Positions 1 to 8,067 are shown, numbered from the stretch's first letter. The stretch is 37,670 nt of DNA from an uncultured Acinetobacter sp. (GCF_943914805.1 NZ_CALUDM010000016.1:1-37670), one strand, 5' to 3'. Notes: a model not told the origin generated them from the letters alone. Numbers and translations: made by a program.

Positions 1-85
1 ATCTTAAACAACCTACTAAATCTACATTACATATTTTTTTAAATAAAAATTCACGTTATAATTTTTACAATTTGTAAATTTAGTT

Positions 86-304
86 TTGGAATTCTATTTG
101 GTACAGCTCATAAAAAAAGGTGGTTTGCGAGAACGTGCAAACCGTAGCAGAAAATATTCTGAATCAGAAAATAACATCAAAACATTAGATGCGCATCGCT
201 ACGCCATCAGCAATCAAAGCAATAATGAAAATCTTCAAGCTGAAGCAGAAAATGCACAAATACCATCAACAATAGAGAGTTCACTTCAAAAAGCAAAAGA
301 TTAA
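86..304 (+). CDS. Possible small polar hypothetical protein (72 aa)
   Basis: I do not recognise this ORF. It opens with TTG at 86 because no in-frame ATG exists; the in-frame stop upstream is at 59-61. A TATAAT hexamer at 57-62 would suit a -10 element. The product is hydrophilic, with a basic N-terminal third (KKGGLRERANRSRKY) and a Gln/Asn/Glu-rich C-terminal half, and has no membrane segment. Codon choice in the second half looks like its coding neighbours. Its TAA overlaps the stop of the convergent exporter gene by two bases. There is no clear ribosome binding site, so it may be the 3' remnant of a longer gene or not coding at all. Alternative TTG starts lie at 98 and 125. Confidence 0.35.
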   Translation: MEFYLVQLIKKGGLRERANRSRKYSESENNIKTLDAHRYAISNQSNNENLQAEAENAQIPSTIESSLQKAKD

Positions 305-930
305 AATAGTTTAAAAACATCTACCCATAGAAACACGGCGAAAAGTAAGAAAAAACTACCTGAAAGAATATCAATATAACTTCCAGATTTTTGATAAAGC
401 GCTTTAATTTTTGGGATAGACATAATCATCATTAACAAGCTAAACACCGCAAAAGTTTGAATTGGAATAATTACAGCCAATTGTGGCTTAATATTCATAC
501 CCGCAGTTGAACTCAAAGCTAAGGAAAATACACTGCTGAAATAAATCACAATTTTAGGATTAGAGAGATTGGTCAATAGACCCAATAAAAAATAATTCTT
601 CGGCTGTTGTTCTATCACACCATCCAAATTTGTGCTTTGTTTTAAGCTCGCAACTCCTCCTTTCAACATGGCATAACCCATTTTTGCAAGGAAAAATCCA
701 CCAATGAGCATTAACACTTGTTGAATCCACGGCCATTGTTCCAATAAAACAGTGAATCCTAACAAGGTAAGAGCTACCCATAGCACAACGCCAACAGATA
801 TCCCTAAAATAATCTTTAGCGTATTGGCACGTGTAGTAGAAGCAGCGCTTTTTGCTACGAGTAAAACATCTGGCCCTGGACTAAGTTGTGCTACAAAATG
901 CAGCGTACAAATCGTCAATAACATCGACAT
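301..930 (-). CDS. LysE/RhtB-family amino-acid or metabolite exporter
   Basis: A 209-residue inner-membrane protein of the LysE/RhtB translocator family, which exports amino acids such as threonine, homoserine or lysine. Length is typical for the family (about 200-210). The family signature is in the first helix: SPGPDVLLV at about residues 17-25, followed by small-residue stretches and a second helix with GISVGVVLW. The LxNPK motif after the central loop is present (LTNLSNPKIVIYF, about residues 119-131). About five or six hydrophobic segments are visible. The substrate cannot be told from sequence. The gene stands alone, convergent with the small ORF at 86-304. Confidence 0.88.
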   Translation of the reverse strand: MSMLLTICTLHFVAQLSPGPDVLLVAKSAASTTRANTLKIILGISVGVVLWVALTLLGFTVLLEQWPWIQQVLMLIGGFFLAKMGYAMLKGGVASLKQSTNLDGVIEQQPKNYFLLGLLTNLSNPKIVIYFSSVFSLALSSTAGMNIKPQLAVIIPIQTFAVFSLLMMIMSIPKIKALYQKSGSYIDILSGSFFLLFAVFLWVDVFKLF

Positions 931-1065
931 AATTAAAACTTATACATTTTCTATCTTAACGATTATACCCTTTGATCAATAATTTGATCACTATTCACTG
1001 TTAAATATGTGGAAGTTGATTTGTTTTTATACTTTCATAATGCCTGTAGTTTTAAAAACTAATTT

Positions 1066-1098
1066 GCATAAAAAAGCTGAATCCTTCGACTCAGCTTT
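1066..1098 (-). terminator. Rho-independent terminator of the fxsA-like gene
   Basis: Read on the minus strand, an 11-bp stem (AAAGCTGAGTC with GATTCAGCTTT, one G-T wobble) closes a GAAG tetraloop. It is followed by a short U-rich tail. It lies about 23 bases after the stop of the gene ending at 1121. Confidence 0.75.
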
Positions 1099-1120
1099 AT
1101 TAAAATTGTGTTTGCTAAAC

Positions 1121-1702
1121 TTATTTCTGATTTACATCTTTAAGTTCAATCTGTTTACGCTCAGGCTCGACTTCATGTGCTTCACCATCAATGATGGTTG
1201 AATTTCGAGATTGCCCACCTGATTGTTGATTTTGCATGTCTTGCATCTGGCGCATTAAATCTGCAAATGGGTTTTGACCTTGAGCACCGCCCATGTCTCC
1301 CATATTACCCATCATGCCACCCATCATATTGTTCATCATGGCTTGTTGTTTTTTCGCCATGAATTTCATCCCTGCATTTTGAATCATCTTTTGTACAGGT
1401 GGTAGCATCACTAACAATGCCAATACATCTGTGATTAAACCAGGAATCATCAACAGAATCCCTGCAAATGCTATTGCCAATTTTTTAGTCACAGAGCCAT
1501 CAGCACTCATTTGCCCTGTCATTTGCATTTGTTGCAGTTGCGGCATAATGGTCGCTGTACTTGAGCGTAGCAAACTCAATCCAATCACGAATGCGATGAT
1601 GAACCAAAAGAATACATACCAACCACTTATGAATTGAGCAACCCCAACCCAAACAAGGATTTCTAATATGATACCGATTAAAATAATGGGAAATAATTTC
1701 AT
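1121..1702 (-). CDS. fxsA: FxsA-family cytoplasmic membrane protein
   Basis: A 193-residue member of the FxsA family (named after the E. coli protein that suppresses F exclusion of phage T7). Biochemical role is unknown. The conserved family core is visible: two N-terminal helices (about residues 3-20 and 27-46), a soluble loop, and a third helix near 75-97 with the pattern GILLMIPGLITDVLALLVMLPP, shared by FxsA proteins. The C-terminal third is polar and unusually Met/Gln/Gly-rich, with MMNNMMGGMMGNMGDMGG around residues 121-138. Single-gene unit, with a hairpin terminator downstream. The family call is firm; the function is not known. Confidence 0.85.
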   Translation of the reverse strand: MKLFPIILIGIILEILVWVGVAQFISGWYVFFWFIIAFVIGLSLLRSSTATIMPQLQQMQMTGQMSADGSVTKKLAIAFAGILLMIPGLITDVLALLVMLPPVQKMIQNAGMKFMAKKQQAMMNNMMGGMMGNMGDMGGAQGQNPFADLMRQMQDMQNQQSGGQSRNSTIIDGEAHEVEPERKQIELKDVNQK

Positions 1703-1837
1703 TAAGAAAAATTCATCTCTAAGATAAAAATAATTTTCACTAAAAATCTTCCAAATGTATAAGAAAATTCTTAGCTTTTAATATTGATAAGGGCATTTTA
1801 AAAATTTTAAAGGGCAAACTCAAAGTTAAACATAAAT

Positions 1838-2221
1838 TTATAATGATCTCTGCCATTTAAATTGCGAAGTCTTATAAAAAAGATAAATTGCAATCACTGT
1901 ACCCACGGGGAAGAAAAATAATAAAATCAAGGCAATAAGTTGTGAAATATTACGCCCTCGTGTGGTACCTTGCGCAGATTCACAAGCAGCCACATAATGT
2001 AAATACAACATCCAAACAAATAGAGCCAATACAATTAAAAATGCCATAACAGCATTCAAATCGAATTTTTTCAGCATCCCTATACCTAGCAAACTTAATC
2101 CGATGATATATATCATTAGAAAAATACGATGAATCCAATACACCTCATAATTTCTTACATTAAGCTTGGCATTGTGATTATTCGAACTAAATTTTGCTAA
2201 GTTTAAGTTTTTAGCTGTCAT
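1838..2221 (-). CDS. Small hypothetical membrane protein (127 aa)
   Basis: I do not recognise a named family. The first 28 residues are polar. Three hydrophobic segments follow (about 31-48, 55-76 and 95-115). Between the second and third is a conserved-looking short loop with a single Cys, ACESAQGTTRGRN. The last helix, LILLFFFPVGTVIAIYLFY, ends in a short basic tail, so the protein is probably an inner-membrane protein. The ATG at 2221 is followed by a Lys/Asn-rich start. It is divergent from ruvC and shares the roughly 120-bp upstream region with it. Confidence 0.7.
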   Translation of the reverse strand: MTAKNLNLAKFSSNNHNAKLNVRNYEVYWIHRIFLMIYIIGLSLLGIGMLKKFDLNAVMAFLIVLALFVWMLYLHYVAACESAQGTTRGRNISQLIALILLFFFPVGTVIAIYLFYKTSQFKWQRSL

Positions 2222-2289
2222 GTTTTTCTCTAAATATCGAGATTCGTTGAGATTTATTCACCAATATTACAACCGCCTTAAAATTATAC

Positions 2290-2317
2290 TTACATTTCCC
2301 CTGTAGAATCATATAAT
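2290..2317 (+). promoter_or_regulatory. Predicted sigma-70 promoter of ruvC
   Basis: TTACAT at 2290-2295 and a perfect TATAAT at 2312-2317 are separated by 16 bp. Transcription would start near 2324. That leaves only about 6 bases before the ATG at 2331 but about 21 before the ATG at 2346, which supports the downstream start for ruvC. Confidence 0.55.
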
Positions 2318-2345
2318 TGAAAAACTATGAATGATCAACTGTATT

Positions 2346-2891
2346 ATGTCTTTAATTATTGGAATTGACCCCGGCTCACGTTTAACTGGATATGGCATCA
2401 TTGAAAAAGACGGTCAAAAATTATCTTTTGTTGATGCAGGAACCATCAGAACTGAAACCACGGAAATGCCTGAACGCCTCAAACGAATTTTTGCGGGTGT
2501 AGATCGTATTGTCAAATTTCATGGCCCAACTGAAGCTGCTGTTGAACAAGTTTTTATGGCGCAAAACCCTGATTCCGCATTAAAGCTCGGACAAGCTCGT
2601 GGCGCTGCGATTGCAGCTTTAGTGAATTTGGATTTACAAGTTGCCGAATATACTGCCCGCCAAATCAAACAATCCGTGGTCGGTTATGGCGCAGCAGATA
2701 AAGAACAAGTACAAATGATGGTGATGAAATTACTCAACCTTTCCATTAAACCCCAATCCGATGCAGCAGATGCCCTCGCCGCTGCGATTTGCCATGCGCA
2801 TGCTTCAGGTAGTATGAGCAAACTTGCAGTATTGAATGCTTTAGGCGGTATGGCGCGAGGAAGAAGTCGAAATAGTAGCAGAAGACGTTAA
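2346..2891 (+). CDS. ruvC: Crossover junction endodeoxyribonuclease RuvC
   Basis: RuvC resolves Holliday junctions with RuvAB during recombinational repair. The 181-residue product is close to the usual length of about 173. The RNase-H-like fold markers are in order: IIGIDPGSR with the first catalytic Asp at residue 8, EQVFMAQNP with the catalytic Glu, and QSDAADALAAAICHAH with the two C-terminal Asp residues. I chose the second ATG because family members begin directly with this first strand and because the promoter position fits it; an ATG at 2331 would add five residues. The C-terminus is Arg/Ser-rich. It is not next to ruvAB here. Confidence 0.95.
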   Translation: MSLIIGIDPGSRLTGYGIIEKDGQKLSFVDAGTIRTETTEMPERLKRIFAGVDRIVKFHGPTEAAVEQVFMAQNPDSALKLGQARGAAIAALVNLDLQVAEYTARQIKQSVVGYGAADKEQVQMMVMKLLNLSIKPQSDAADALAAAICHAHASGSMSKLAVLNALGGMARGRSRNSSRRR

Positions 2892-2899
2892 GTTTCAAA

Positions 2900-2927
2900 A
2901 TAACCCCATTTTCATTTTTGGGGTTAT
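2900..2927 (+). terminator. Hairpin after ruvC, probable terminator
   Basis: A perfect 9-bp stem, ATAACCCCA with TGGGGTTAT, sits 9 bases after the ruvC stop. The downstream tail is AT-rich but not a clean T run, so termination strength is uncertain. Confidence 0.55.
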
Positions 2928-3012
2928 AAACACCTAAATTCGTATTTTAAGTTCACAAGTTAAAATTTTGTTAGAACGAAAACGTTATGAATTATGATTT
3001 ATAAGCTGTGAC

Positions 3013-3351
3013 CTATAAATAATTCGCTGTATCTTTCCGAATTTCACGAAGACTCGGTTGTTTTGAATAAGTAGCAATCAGCATTTTCCCTGAATTTCGC
3101 AAATTCTTTTTCTGTTCTGAATCAATTCTAATTAATACCAATTCTTCTGGTATGCGTTGATTCGCTATTTCACGACAAATAATAATATTTTGATTTCTCT
3201 CAACAATTTTATAATTTGGGAATTCCTTTTGTAATTTTTCTTTGAAAGAAAGGGACGAATCTTCCTTTTTACGACCATCCAGTTGTGTATAGATAATCAG
3301 CAAAATACATGCTGCAAAAACAATCGCCACAATTAAATACTTTTCAATCAT
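3013..3351 (-). CDS. Hypothetical membrane-anchored protein (112 aa)
   Basis: No family recognised. One N-terminal transmembrane helix (about residues 6-23, LIVAIVFAACILLIIYT) is followed by a roughly 85-residue charged domain. That domain alternates short predicted strands and helices (FPNYKIVERNQNIIICREI, then ELVLIRIDSEQKKNLRNSG). The protein looks like a small bitopic inner-membrane protein with a soluble domain. It is the last gene of a minus-strand group after nnr and the broken small gene at 3369-3546, starting 17 bases after that gene, so the three may be co-transcribed. Confidence 0.65.
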   Translation of the reverse strand: MIEKYLIVAIVFAACILLIIYTQLDGRKKEDSSLSFKEKLQKEFPNYKIVERNQNIIICREIANQRIPEELVLIRIDSEQKKNLRNSGKMLIATYSKQPSLREIRKDTANYL

Positions 3352-3368
3352 TTTATTTTACTCAGATA

Positions 3369-3546
3369 TTACTTTCGCTGTTTTTCATTATAGTGATAAA
3401 CATGGGCTTCATTGACGGGTACAATATCATAGGACGTTGTCTTATATTGACGTTTCGTTTCTGAATATTGAATTTGATATCATACAAACCATCATGTTCA
3501 GTATTTAAAAATAATAATTGCTTTGTGTATTTGTATGTTTGCTCAT
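3369..3546 (-). pseudogene. Small hypothetical gene split by two frameshifts
   Basis: Three overlapping reading frames on the minus strand together spell one plausible 59-residue protein. Frame one starts at ATG 3546 (MSKHTNTQSNYYF) and stops at 3507. Frame two continues LNTEHDGLYDIK. Frame three reads YSETKRQYKTTSYD and runs to the TAA at 3369-3371. Adding one base in the T5 run (3507-3511) and one in the A3 run (3473-3475) would join all three. A GAGG 10 bases before the ATG is a suitable ribosome binding site, and the start is 21 bases after the nnr stop, so it was probably the next gene of that operon. A single-frame reading starting at 3565 or 3556 gives a less convincing 64-67 residue product. 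Whether the gene is decayed or the indels are sequencing errors cannot be told here. Confidence 0.6.
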
Positions 3547-3567
3547 CCCCTGTCATCCTCAACAATT

Positions 3568-5109
3568 TTAAGTATTTGCATGATTAACAACGTAGTAAAC
3601 TGCTTCATGCATGTGATATGCCTGTATACCTCGTTCACCCTGCTGTGCAAGACGATCTCCAGCCAATGCATGTAAAGTCACAATGTCATGCAAAGCAATA
3701 TTATCAGCAAATTGTGCTTTTAAACTGGCAATCATTCCTGCAAGAACATCACCCATCCCACCTGTTGCCATACCTGCATTTCCTGCGGTACAAATCCATA
3801 ATTGATCTTCTAAAATCAGACTTCCCGCGCCTTTGAGTACCCATTGCCCTGAATATTCAATTTGAAGCTTTTGGATAGATTGAATGCGATCGTTTTCAAT
3901 ATCTTGCACACTACAATTCAATAGTTTTGCAGCTTCACCAGGATGTGGTGTTAAATAAGTATCTGCTTTTAACTGCGCTGGATATAAGGCTAAAAACCAT
4001 AAGGCATCTGCATCCAATACAACCTGTAAATGTGCTGCTGCATTCACTTTGGGAAACCATGTTAAAAACTGCTGCTCAGCCCATTGATCACGTCCCAAAC
4101 CCATACCAAAACTGATCGCATCAACTTGATCAATGAGGGTTTGGATATCTTCCATTGTTAATGCATTGATATCACGTAACATAATATTTGGGGAACGTGC
4201 CAAAATTGCAGTATGGTGCTTTGCATGGCACACAATGGTCACTTTGCCTGCGCCTGCGCTAAAAGCAGATTCAGCCGCCATCATCACAGCACCACCCATG
4301 TCTACATGCCCACCAATTACCAAGACATGACCATAACTTCCTTTATGTCCAAAAGCTTGACGTTGCGCTAATTGAATTTGATTTGGAGCGAGTTGTGCAA
4401 TTGGCTTTAATTCAGAATCTGTTGGAATAACTGAAATTACATCAATAATTCCCGAATATTCTTTAGCCTGCCCCGTAAAAAGCCCTGCTTTTAATCCTAA
4501 AACGGTATAAGTATGATCTGCTTTAATCGCAATGGGCAACGGTTGCCCCGTATTCGCATTCAAACCACTTGGAATATCTATGGCAATTTTCAAACCTGAT
4601 TGTGCATTAAAATATTGAATAATCTCTTGCCAAGATTGGTCTAAATCACGGTTTAAACCAATTCCAAATAAAGCATCAATATGACAATCAAACTGCGCTA
4701 TAACATTTTGATTTAAATTAAATTGATTCTGAATATTATGGTTTTGAATGTTTTCATTTTGAATATTTTGATGTAAAAGTTGATGCATTGGAATCTGTGC
4801 TTGTTGTGCAACATTCACAGCTAACTTTAAATCTTTAGATTCTCCCAATGGTGTTGCAAAAATTTCCACATGATAACCAAATTGTTGCAAATAACTAGCA
4901 AGGCAATAGCCATCACCTGCGTTATTTCCAGTACCACACCAAATGGCTATTTTGCGTATTTCCGCTTGAGAATGCGTAAATAAACGATCAAGACGCTGTG
5001 CAATTGACCAAGCCACTTGTTGCATTAAACCAAAAGAACTGTTTTGCTGGGCAAACCAACGACGTTCCCATGCTTGTAGTTCGTGGCTGTGATAAACTTG
5101 TTGAAGCAT
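3568..5109 (-). CDS. nnr: Bifunctional NAD(P)H-hydrate epimerase/dehydratase Nnr
   Basis: Repairs damaged nicotinamide cofactors. The N-terminal YjeF/NnrE domain (about residues 1-220) epimerises R- and S-NAD(P)HX. The C-terminal ribokinase-like NnrD domain (about 245-505) dehydrates S-NAD(P)HX using ADP. Length (513) matches the fused E. coli protein. Visible motifs are GTGNNAGDGY in the epimerase, DIPSGLNANTG at the end of that domain, the GHKGSYGHVLVIGG start of the second domain, LTPHPGEAAKL, and the nucleotide site NAGMATGGMGDVLAGM near residues 452-467. An unusual Asn/Gln-rich repeat lies in the epimerase domain at residues 114-135. It is divergent from queG. In many bacteria nnr lies next to queG, as here. 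Confidence 0.95.
   Translation of the reverse strand: MLQQVYHSHELQAWERRWFAQQNSSFGLMQQVAWSIAQRLDRLFTHSQAEIRKIAIWCGTGNNAGDGYCLASYLQQFGYHVEIFATPLGESKDLKLAVNVAQQAQIPMHQLLHQNIQNENIQNHNIQNQFNLNQNVIAQFDCHIDALFGIGLNRDLDQSWQEIIQYFNAQSGLKIAIDIPSGLNANTGQPLPIAIKADHTYTVLGLKAGLFTGQAKEYSGIIDVISVIPTDSELKPIAQLAPNQIQLAQRQAFGHKGSYGHVLVIGGHVDMGGAVMMAAESAFSAGAGKVTIVCHAKHHTAILARSPNIMLRDINALTMEDIQTLIDQVDAISFGMGLGRDQWAEQQFLTWFPKVNAAAHLQVVLDADALWFLALYPAQLKADTYLTPHPGEAAKLLNCSVQDIENDRIQSIQKLQIEYSGQWVLKGAGSLILEDQLWICTAGNAGMATGGMGDVLAGMIASLKAQFADNIALHDIVTLHALAGDRLAQQGERGIQAYHMHEAVYYVVNHANT
4705..4770 (-). repeat. In-frame 15-bp tandem repeat within nnr
   Basis: Codons 114-135 of nnr encode successive five-residue units QNIQN, ENIQN, HNIQN and the degenerate QFNLN. 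The DNA is a 15-bp period built on a TTTTGAATATT-like core. The repeat stays in frame, so copy-number change by slippage would alter length without breaking the protein. Confidence 0.7.
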
Positions 5110-5153
5110 CGCCCTGTCCTTTTTGTTTCAATTTTTAGTCTATTGATTTTACT

Positions 5154-6254
5154 ATGTCAGCAATTTCAGCATCATCACATATTCCACTGCAACAGCTTGA
5201 TTCACAGGAATTAAAATTGTGGATTAAACAGCAAGCTTTGCAACTCGGTTTTGCTGATTGTGTCATTGCTCGCCCTGATGCTCAAGCTGAATTAGCTCGT
5301 TTTAAAGAATATTTGAAACGAGGCTACCATGGTGATATGAAGTATCTTGAAGAAAATTTAGAAAAAAGAGCTGATCCAACCCTTTTAGTTCCGGGCACTA
5401 AAAGTATTATCTGTGTTCGAATGAACTATTTAGTCGAAACCCCAAAACCACGTTATGTACCCGATGAACCTAATTCGGCAATTATTGCACGTTATGCACG
5501 AGGCCGTGATTATCATAAAGTCATGCGTGGACGTTTAAAAACCTTGGCAAGTAAAATTAAAGAAAAAGTCGGTGAATTTGAATCTCGTCCATTTGCAGAC
5601 TCAGCGCCTATTTTTGAAAAATCCTTGGCTGAAAATGCAGGAATGGGTTGGACGGGTAAACATACTTTACTCATTCATAAAACATCAGGGTCTTTTTTTG
5701 TACTGGGCGAATTATTTAGCTCTTTAGACCTCCCTTTTGATGAGCCTACAACATCTCATTGCGGATCTTGTACTGCATGTATAGATATTTGTCCGACAAA
5801 AGCAATTGTTGAACCTTATATGCTTGATGCCCGTAAATGCATTGCCTACTTAACGATTGAATATAAAGGCATCATTCCTGAAGAACTTCGTCGTGGTATT
5901 GGCAATCGAGTTTTTGGCTGTGATGATTGCCAGCTAATTTGCCCTTGGAATAGTTTTGCCAAGAAAGCCACGATTGAAGATTTTAATCCTAGACATGGTT
6001 TAGACCAAATGAGCTTATTGGATTTATGGCACTGGGATGAAGCAACTTTTTTAAGCTGCACCGAAGGCAGTCCAATACGGCGCACAGGTTATCAAAGTTT
6101 TATGCGTAATATCGCAATTGGCTTAGGAAATGCGCCATTCTCGCAACAAATTCTCAAAGCTTTGCAACAAAATAGATCACTGCATGATGAAGTTGTGCAA
6201 GTCCATATTGATTGGGCCATCGCAGAGCAATTGAGTAAGCAACTGGAAATTTAA
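5154..6254 (+). CDS. queG: Epoxyqueuosine reductase QueG
   Basis: Catalyses the last step of queuosine tRNA modification: reduction of epoxyqueuosine to queuosine in tRNA, using cobalamin and two [4Fe-4S] clusters. The 366-residue length is normal. Two ferredoxin-like cluster motifs are seen: CGSCTACIDICPTKAIV near residues 203-219 and CDDCQLICPWNSFA near 254-267. The N-terminal region with the YHGDMKYLEENLEKRADP segment is typical of the cobalamin-binding domain. The gene is divergent from nnr, with 44 bp between the two start codons. No internal disruption. Confidence 0.95.
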   Translation: MSAISASSHIPLQQLDSQELKLWIKQQALQLGFADCVIARPDAQAELARFKEYLKRGYHGDMKYLEENLEKRADPTLLVPGTKSIICVRMNYLVETPKPRYVPDEPNSAIIARYARGRDYHKVMRGRLKTLASKIKEKVGEFESRPFADSAPIFEKSLAENAGMGWTGKHTLLIHKTSGSFFVLGELFSSLDLPFDEPTTSHCGSCTACIDICPTKAIVEPYMLDARKCIAYLTIEYKGIIPEELRRGIGNRVFGCDDCQLICPWNSFAKKATIEDFNPRHGLDQMSLLDLWHWDEATFLSCTEGSPIRRTGYQSFMRNIAIGLGNAPFSQQILKALQQNRSLHDEVVQVHIDWAIAEQLSKQLEI

Positions 6255-6489
6255 GCACATTTCTTTTGATATTTTATTTAAATCCTAAATTTTCAGTTCA
6301 TTGCAAAATTCTTAATTTTTGAATATTTTACTGACAAATACGCAGAAGTTTACCTCAACATAAATAAGAATTTTGTAAGTAATTCACAAGAAAACTGCTC
6401 AACATTGCAACTATATCTATAATTTTAGTTTTCTATTTTATTGATATTTTTAATCGTAAGATACCATCATATTTGGACTTTTTTGCCCT

Positions 6490-6518
6490 TTGGAATTGGC
6501 ACGAATTATGTATTATAA
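6490..6518 (+). promoter_or_regulatory. Candidate sigma-70 promoter of bioB
   Basis: TTGGAA at 6490-6495 and TTATAA at 6513-6518 are 17 bp apart, placing a start near 6525. This is a moderate match only. The rest of the 299-bp gap after queG (6255-6553) is AT-rich and holds no gene I can see. Confidence 0.35.
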
Positions 6519-6526
6519 ACACTATT

Positions 6527-6541
6527 AGATAATGATTATCA
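6527..6541 (+). promoter_or_regulatory. Fur-box-like palindrome before bioB
   Basis: AGATAATGATTATCA matches the 7-1-7 Fur consensus TGATAATNATTATCA at 14 of 15 positions; its inner 13 bases are a perfect 6-1-6 palindrome. It ends 12 bases before the bioB ATG and begins just downstream of the predicted transcription start, where bound Fur could block transcription. Binding is inferred from sequence only. Confidence 0.5.
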
Positions 6542-6553
6542 CGGATTAGACCA

Positions 6554-7543
6554 ATGACAGTACGTAATGACTGGACTCGTGAAGAAATTCAAGCTTTATA
6601 CGATCAACCATTTCTTGATTTAGTTTTTAAAGCACAACAAACGCATCGTGAACATTTTGATGCAAATACGATTCAAGTGAGCACTTTACTTTCAATCAAA
6701 ACAGGTAAATGCCCTGAAGATTGTAAATACTGCTCTCAGTCTGCTCGTTATGACTCAAAACTTGAAGCTGAAAAACGTATTGCAGTTGATAAAGTTATCA
6801 GCGAAGCCAAAGAAGCGATTGCTTCTGGTTCTTCTCGTTTCTGTATGGGTGCTGCGTGGCGTAACCCACATGAACGTGATATGCCTTATGTGATTGAAAT
6901 GGTTCGTGAAGTAAAAGCACTAGGTTTAGAAACCTGTATGACTTTAGGTATGCTCAACCAATCTCAAGCTGAGCGTTTACACGAAGCAGGCTTGGATTAT
7001 TACAACCACAACCTAGATACTTCTCGTGAATATTATTCACATATTATCAGCACACGTACTTTTGATGATCGTCTAAATACTTTAGATCATGTACGCAATG
7101 CAGGTATGAAAGTTTGTAGCGGTGGTATTGTTGGCTTAGGTGAAAGTCGTAAAGATCGTATTGGTTTATTACATGAATTGGCGACTTTAGCTATTCACCC
7201 TGAGTCTGTACCAATCAACATGCTAGTACCAATCGAAGGTACGCCTTTGGCTGATGTTGAAAAACTTGATGTCACAGAATGGATTCGTACCATTGCAGTT
7301 GCACGTATCATCATGCCAAAAAGCTATATTCGCCTTTCAGCAGGACGTGAATCGCTCTCTGACTCGGATCAAGCTTTAGCGTTTATGGCAGGTGCAAACT
7401 CGCTATTTAGTGGTGAAAAGCTTCTAACTACACCAAATGCTGGTGAAGGTAAAGACAAACAATTGTTCAGCAAACTTGGTTTAAAAGTAGAGAAAGCGAA
7501 GCCTACAATTTCTGAATTAACCATTGATGCAATGGCAAGTTAA
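6554..7543 (+). CDS. bioB: Biotin synthase BioB
   Basis: Radical-SAM enzyme that inserts sulfur into dethiobiotin to make biotin. The radical-SAM cluster motif CxxxCxxC is KCPEDCKYC, with Cys 53, 57 and 60. Further conserved blocks are MGAAWRNP, ETCMTLGML, KVCSGGIVGLGE and IRLSAGRE; the Cys and Arg residues in these bind the auxiliary [2Fe-2S] cluster in known BioB. Length 329 is normal. The gene is alone, not in a bioBFCD cluster, and ends in a strong hairpin. A Fur-like palindrome lies immediately upstream; no BirA-type operator was recognised. Confidence 0.97.
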   Translation: MTVRNDWTREEIQALYDQPFLDLVFKAQQTHREHFDANTIQVSTLLSIKTGKCPEDCKYCSQSARYDSKLEAEKRIAVDKVISEAKEAIASGSSRFCMGAAWRNPHERDMPYVIEMVREVKALGLETCMTLGMLNQSQAERLHEAGLDYYNHNLDTSREYYSHIISTRTFDDRLNTLDHVRNAGMKVCSGGIVGLGESRKDRIGLLHELATLAIHPESVPINMLVPIEGTPLADVEKLDVTEWIRTIAVARIIMPKSYIRLSAGRESLSDSDQALAFMAGANSLFSGEKLLTTPNAGEGKDKQLFSKLGLKVEKAKPTISELTIDAMAS

Positions 7544-7552
7544 CACCTAAAA

Positions 7553-7585
7553 GATCACTCCCTTTTCAATAAAAAGGGAGTGATC
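7553..7585 (+). terminator. Rho-independent terminator of bioB
   Basis: A perfect 14-bp stem, GATCACTCCCTTTT with AAAAGGGAGTGATC, has a 5-base loop and starts 10 bases after the bioB stop. The 3' tail (TGTATTGTTTG) is moderately T-rich. Confidence 0.8.
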
Positions 7586-7662
7586 TGTATTGTTTGATCT
7601 TCATCTGAGAATCTAAGTTATTCTGAAAATTCAAAACTAAAAATAATTCAGCAGAATAAAAA

Positions 7663-7875
7663 CTATAAAGACGTGACTAAAATCCCATACTTAGACGTCA
7701 AATACATACCCTGACGAATAATATCTGCCCCATTTGCATGATGCACTTTTAACTCTTGAGCAATCGCATCATATTGAAAAGAATCAAAACAATCTTGATG
7801 CTGACACAGCCAGTTGAGAGTATCTGCAAGATGTTCATCTACAATATAATTTTCTGCGAGAAAGTCTTTAGACAT
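7663..7875 (-). CDS. Small conserved-looking hypothetical protein (70 aa)
   Basis: I do not recognise a family. The product is a small acidic soluble protein, largely predicted helical, with a central WLCQHQDCFDSF segment holding two Cys. A C-terminal part reads HHANGADIIRQGMYLTSKY and resembles a short winged or helical domain without a motif I can name. It starts at the ATG at 7875. It is convergent with bioB and separated from it by the bioB hairpin. Codon use is like its neighbours. Confidence 0.6.
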   Translation of the reverse strand: MSKDFLAENYIVDEHLADTLNWLCQHQDCFDSFQYDAIAQELKVHHANGADIIRQGMYLTSKYGILVTSL

Positions 7876-8067
7876 AAAAATTAAACGATAAAAAGATAGT
7901 TACTATTGTATATGAAATAATTTTTGAGTTTAAAACTAGTATATGAAAATAATGAAAAGTTGAATAAAAGAACAACTCGAAAGATAGAATTTTAAATACC
8001 ACCACATTCATGCCAAATATGGTGATATTTCCAATTTAATCATAGCTACAGCATCTTGCAGATCAAT

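Noticed and set aside
1007..1201. A 64-residue plus-strand ORF between the exporter and the fxsA-like gene.
   Set aside because: It runs through the fxsA-like terminator hairpin and into the antisense of its coding region, and its product has no coherent domain.
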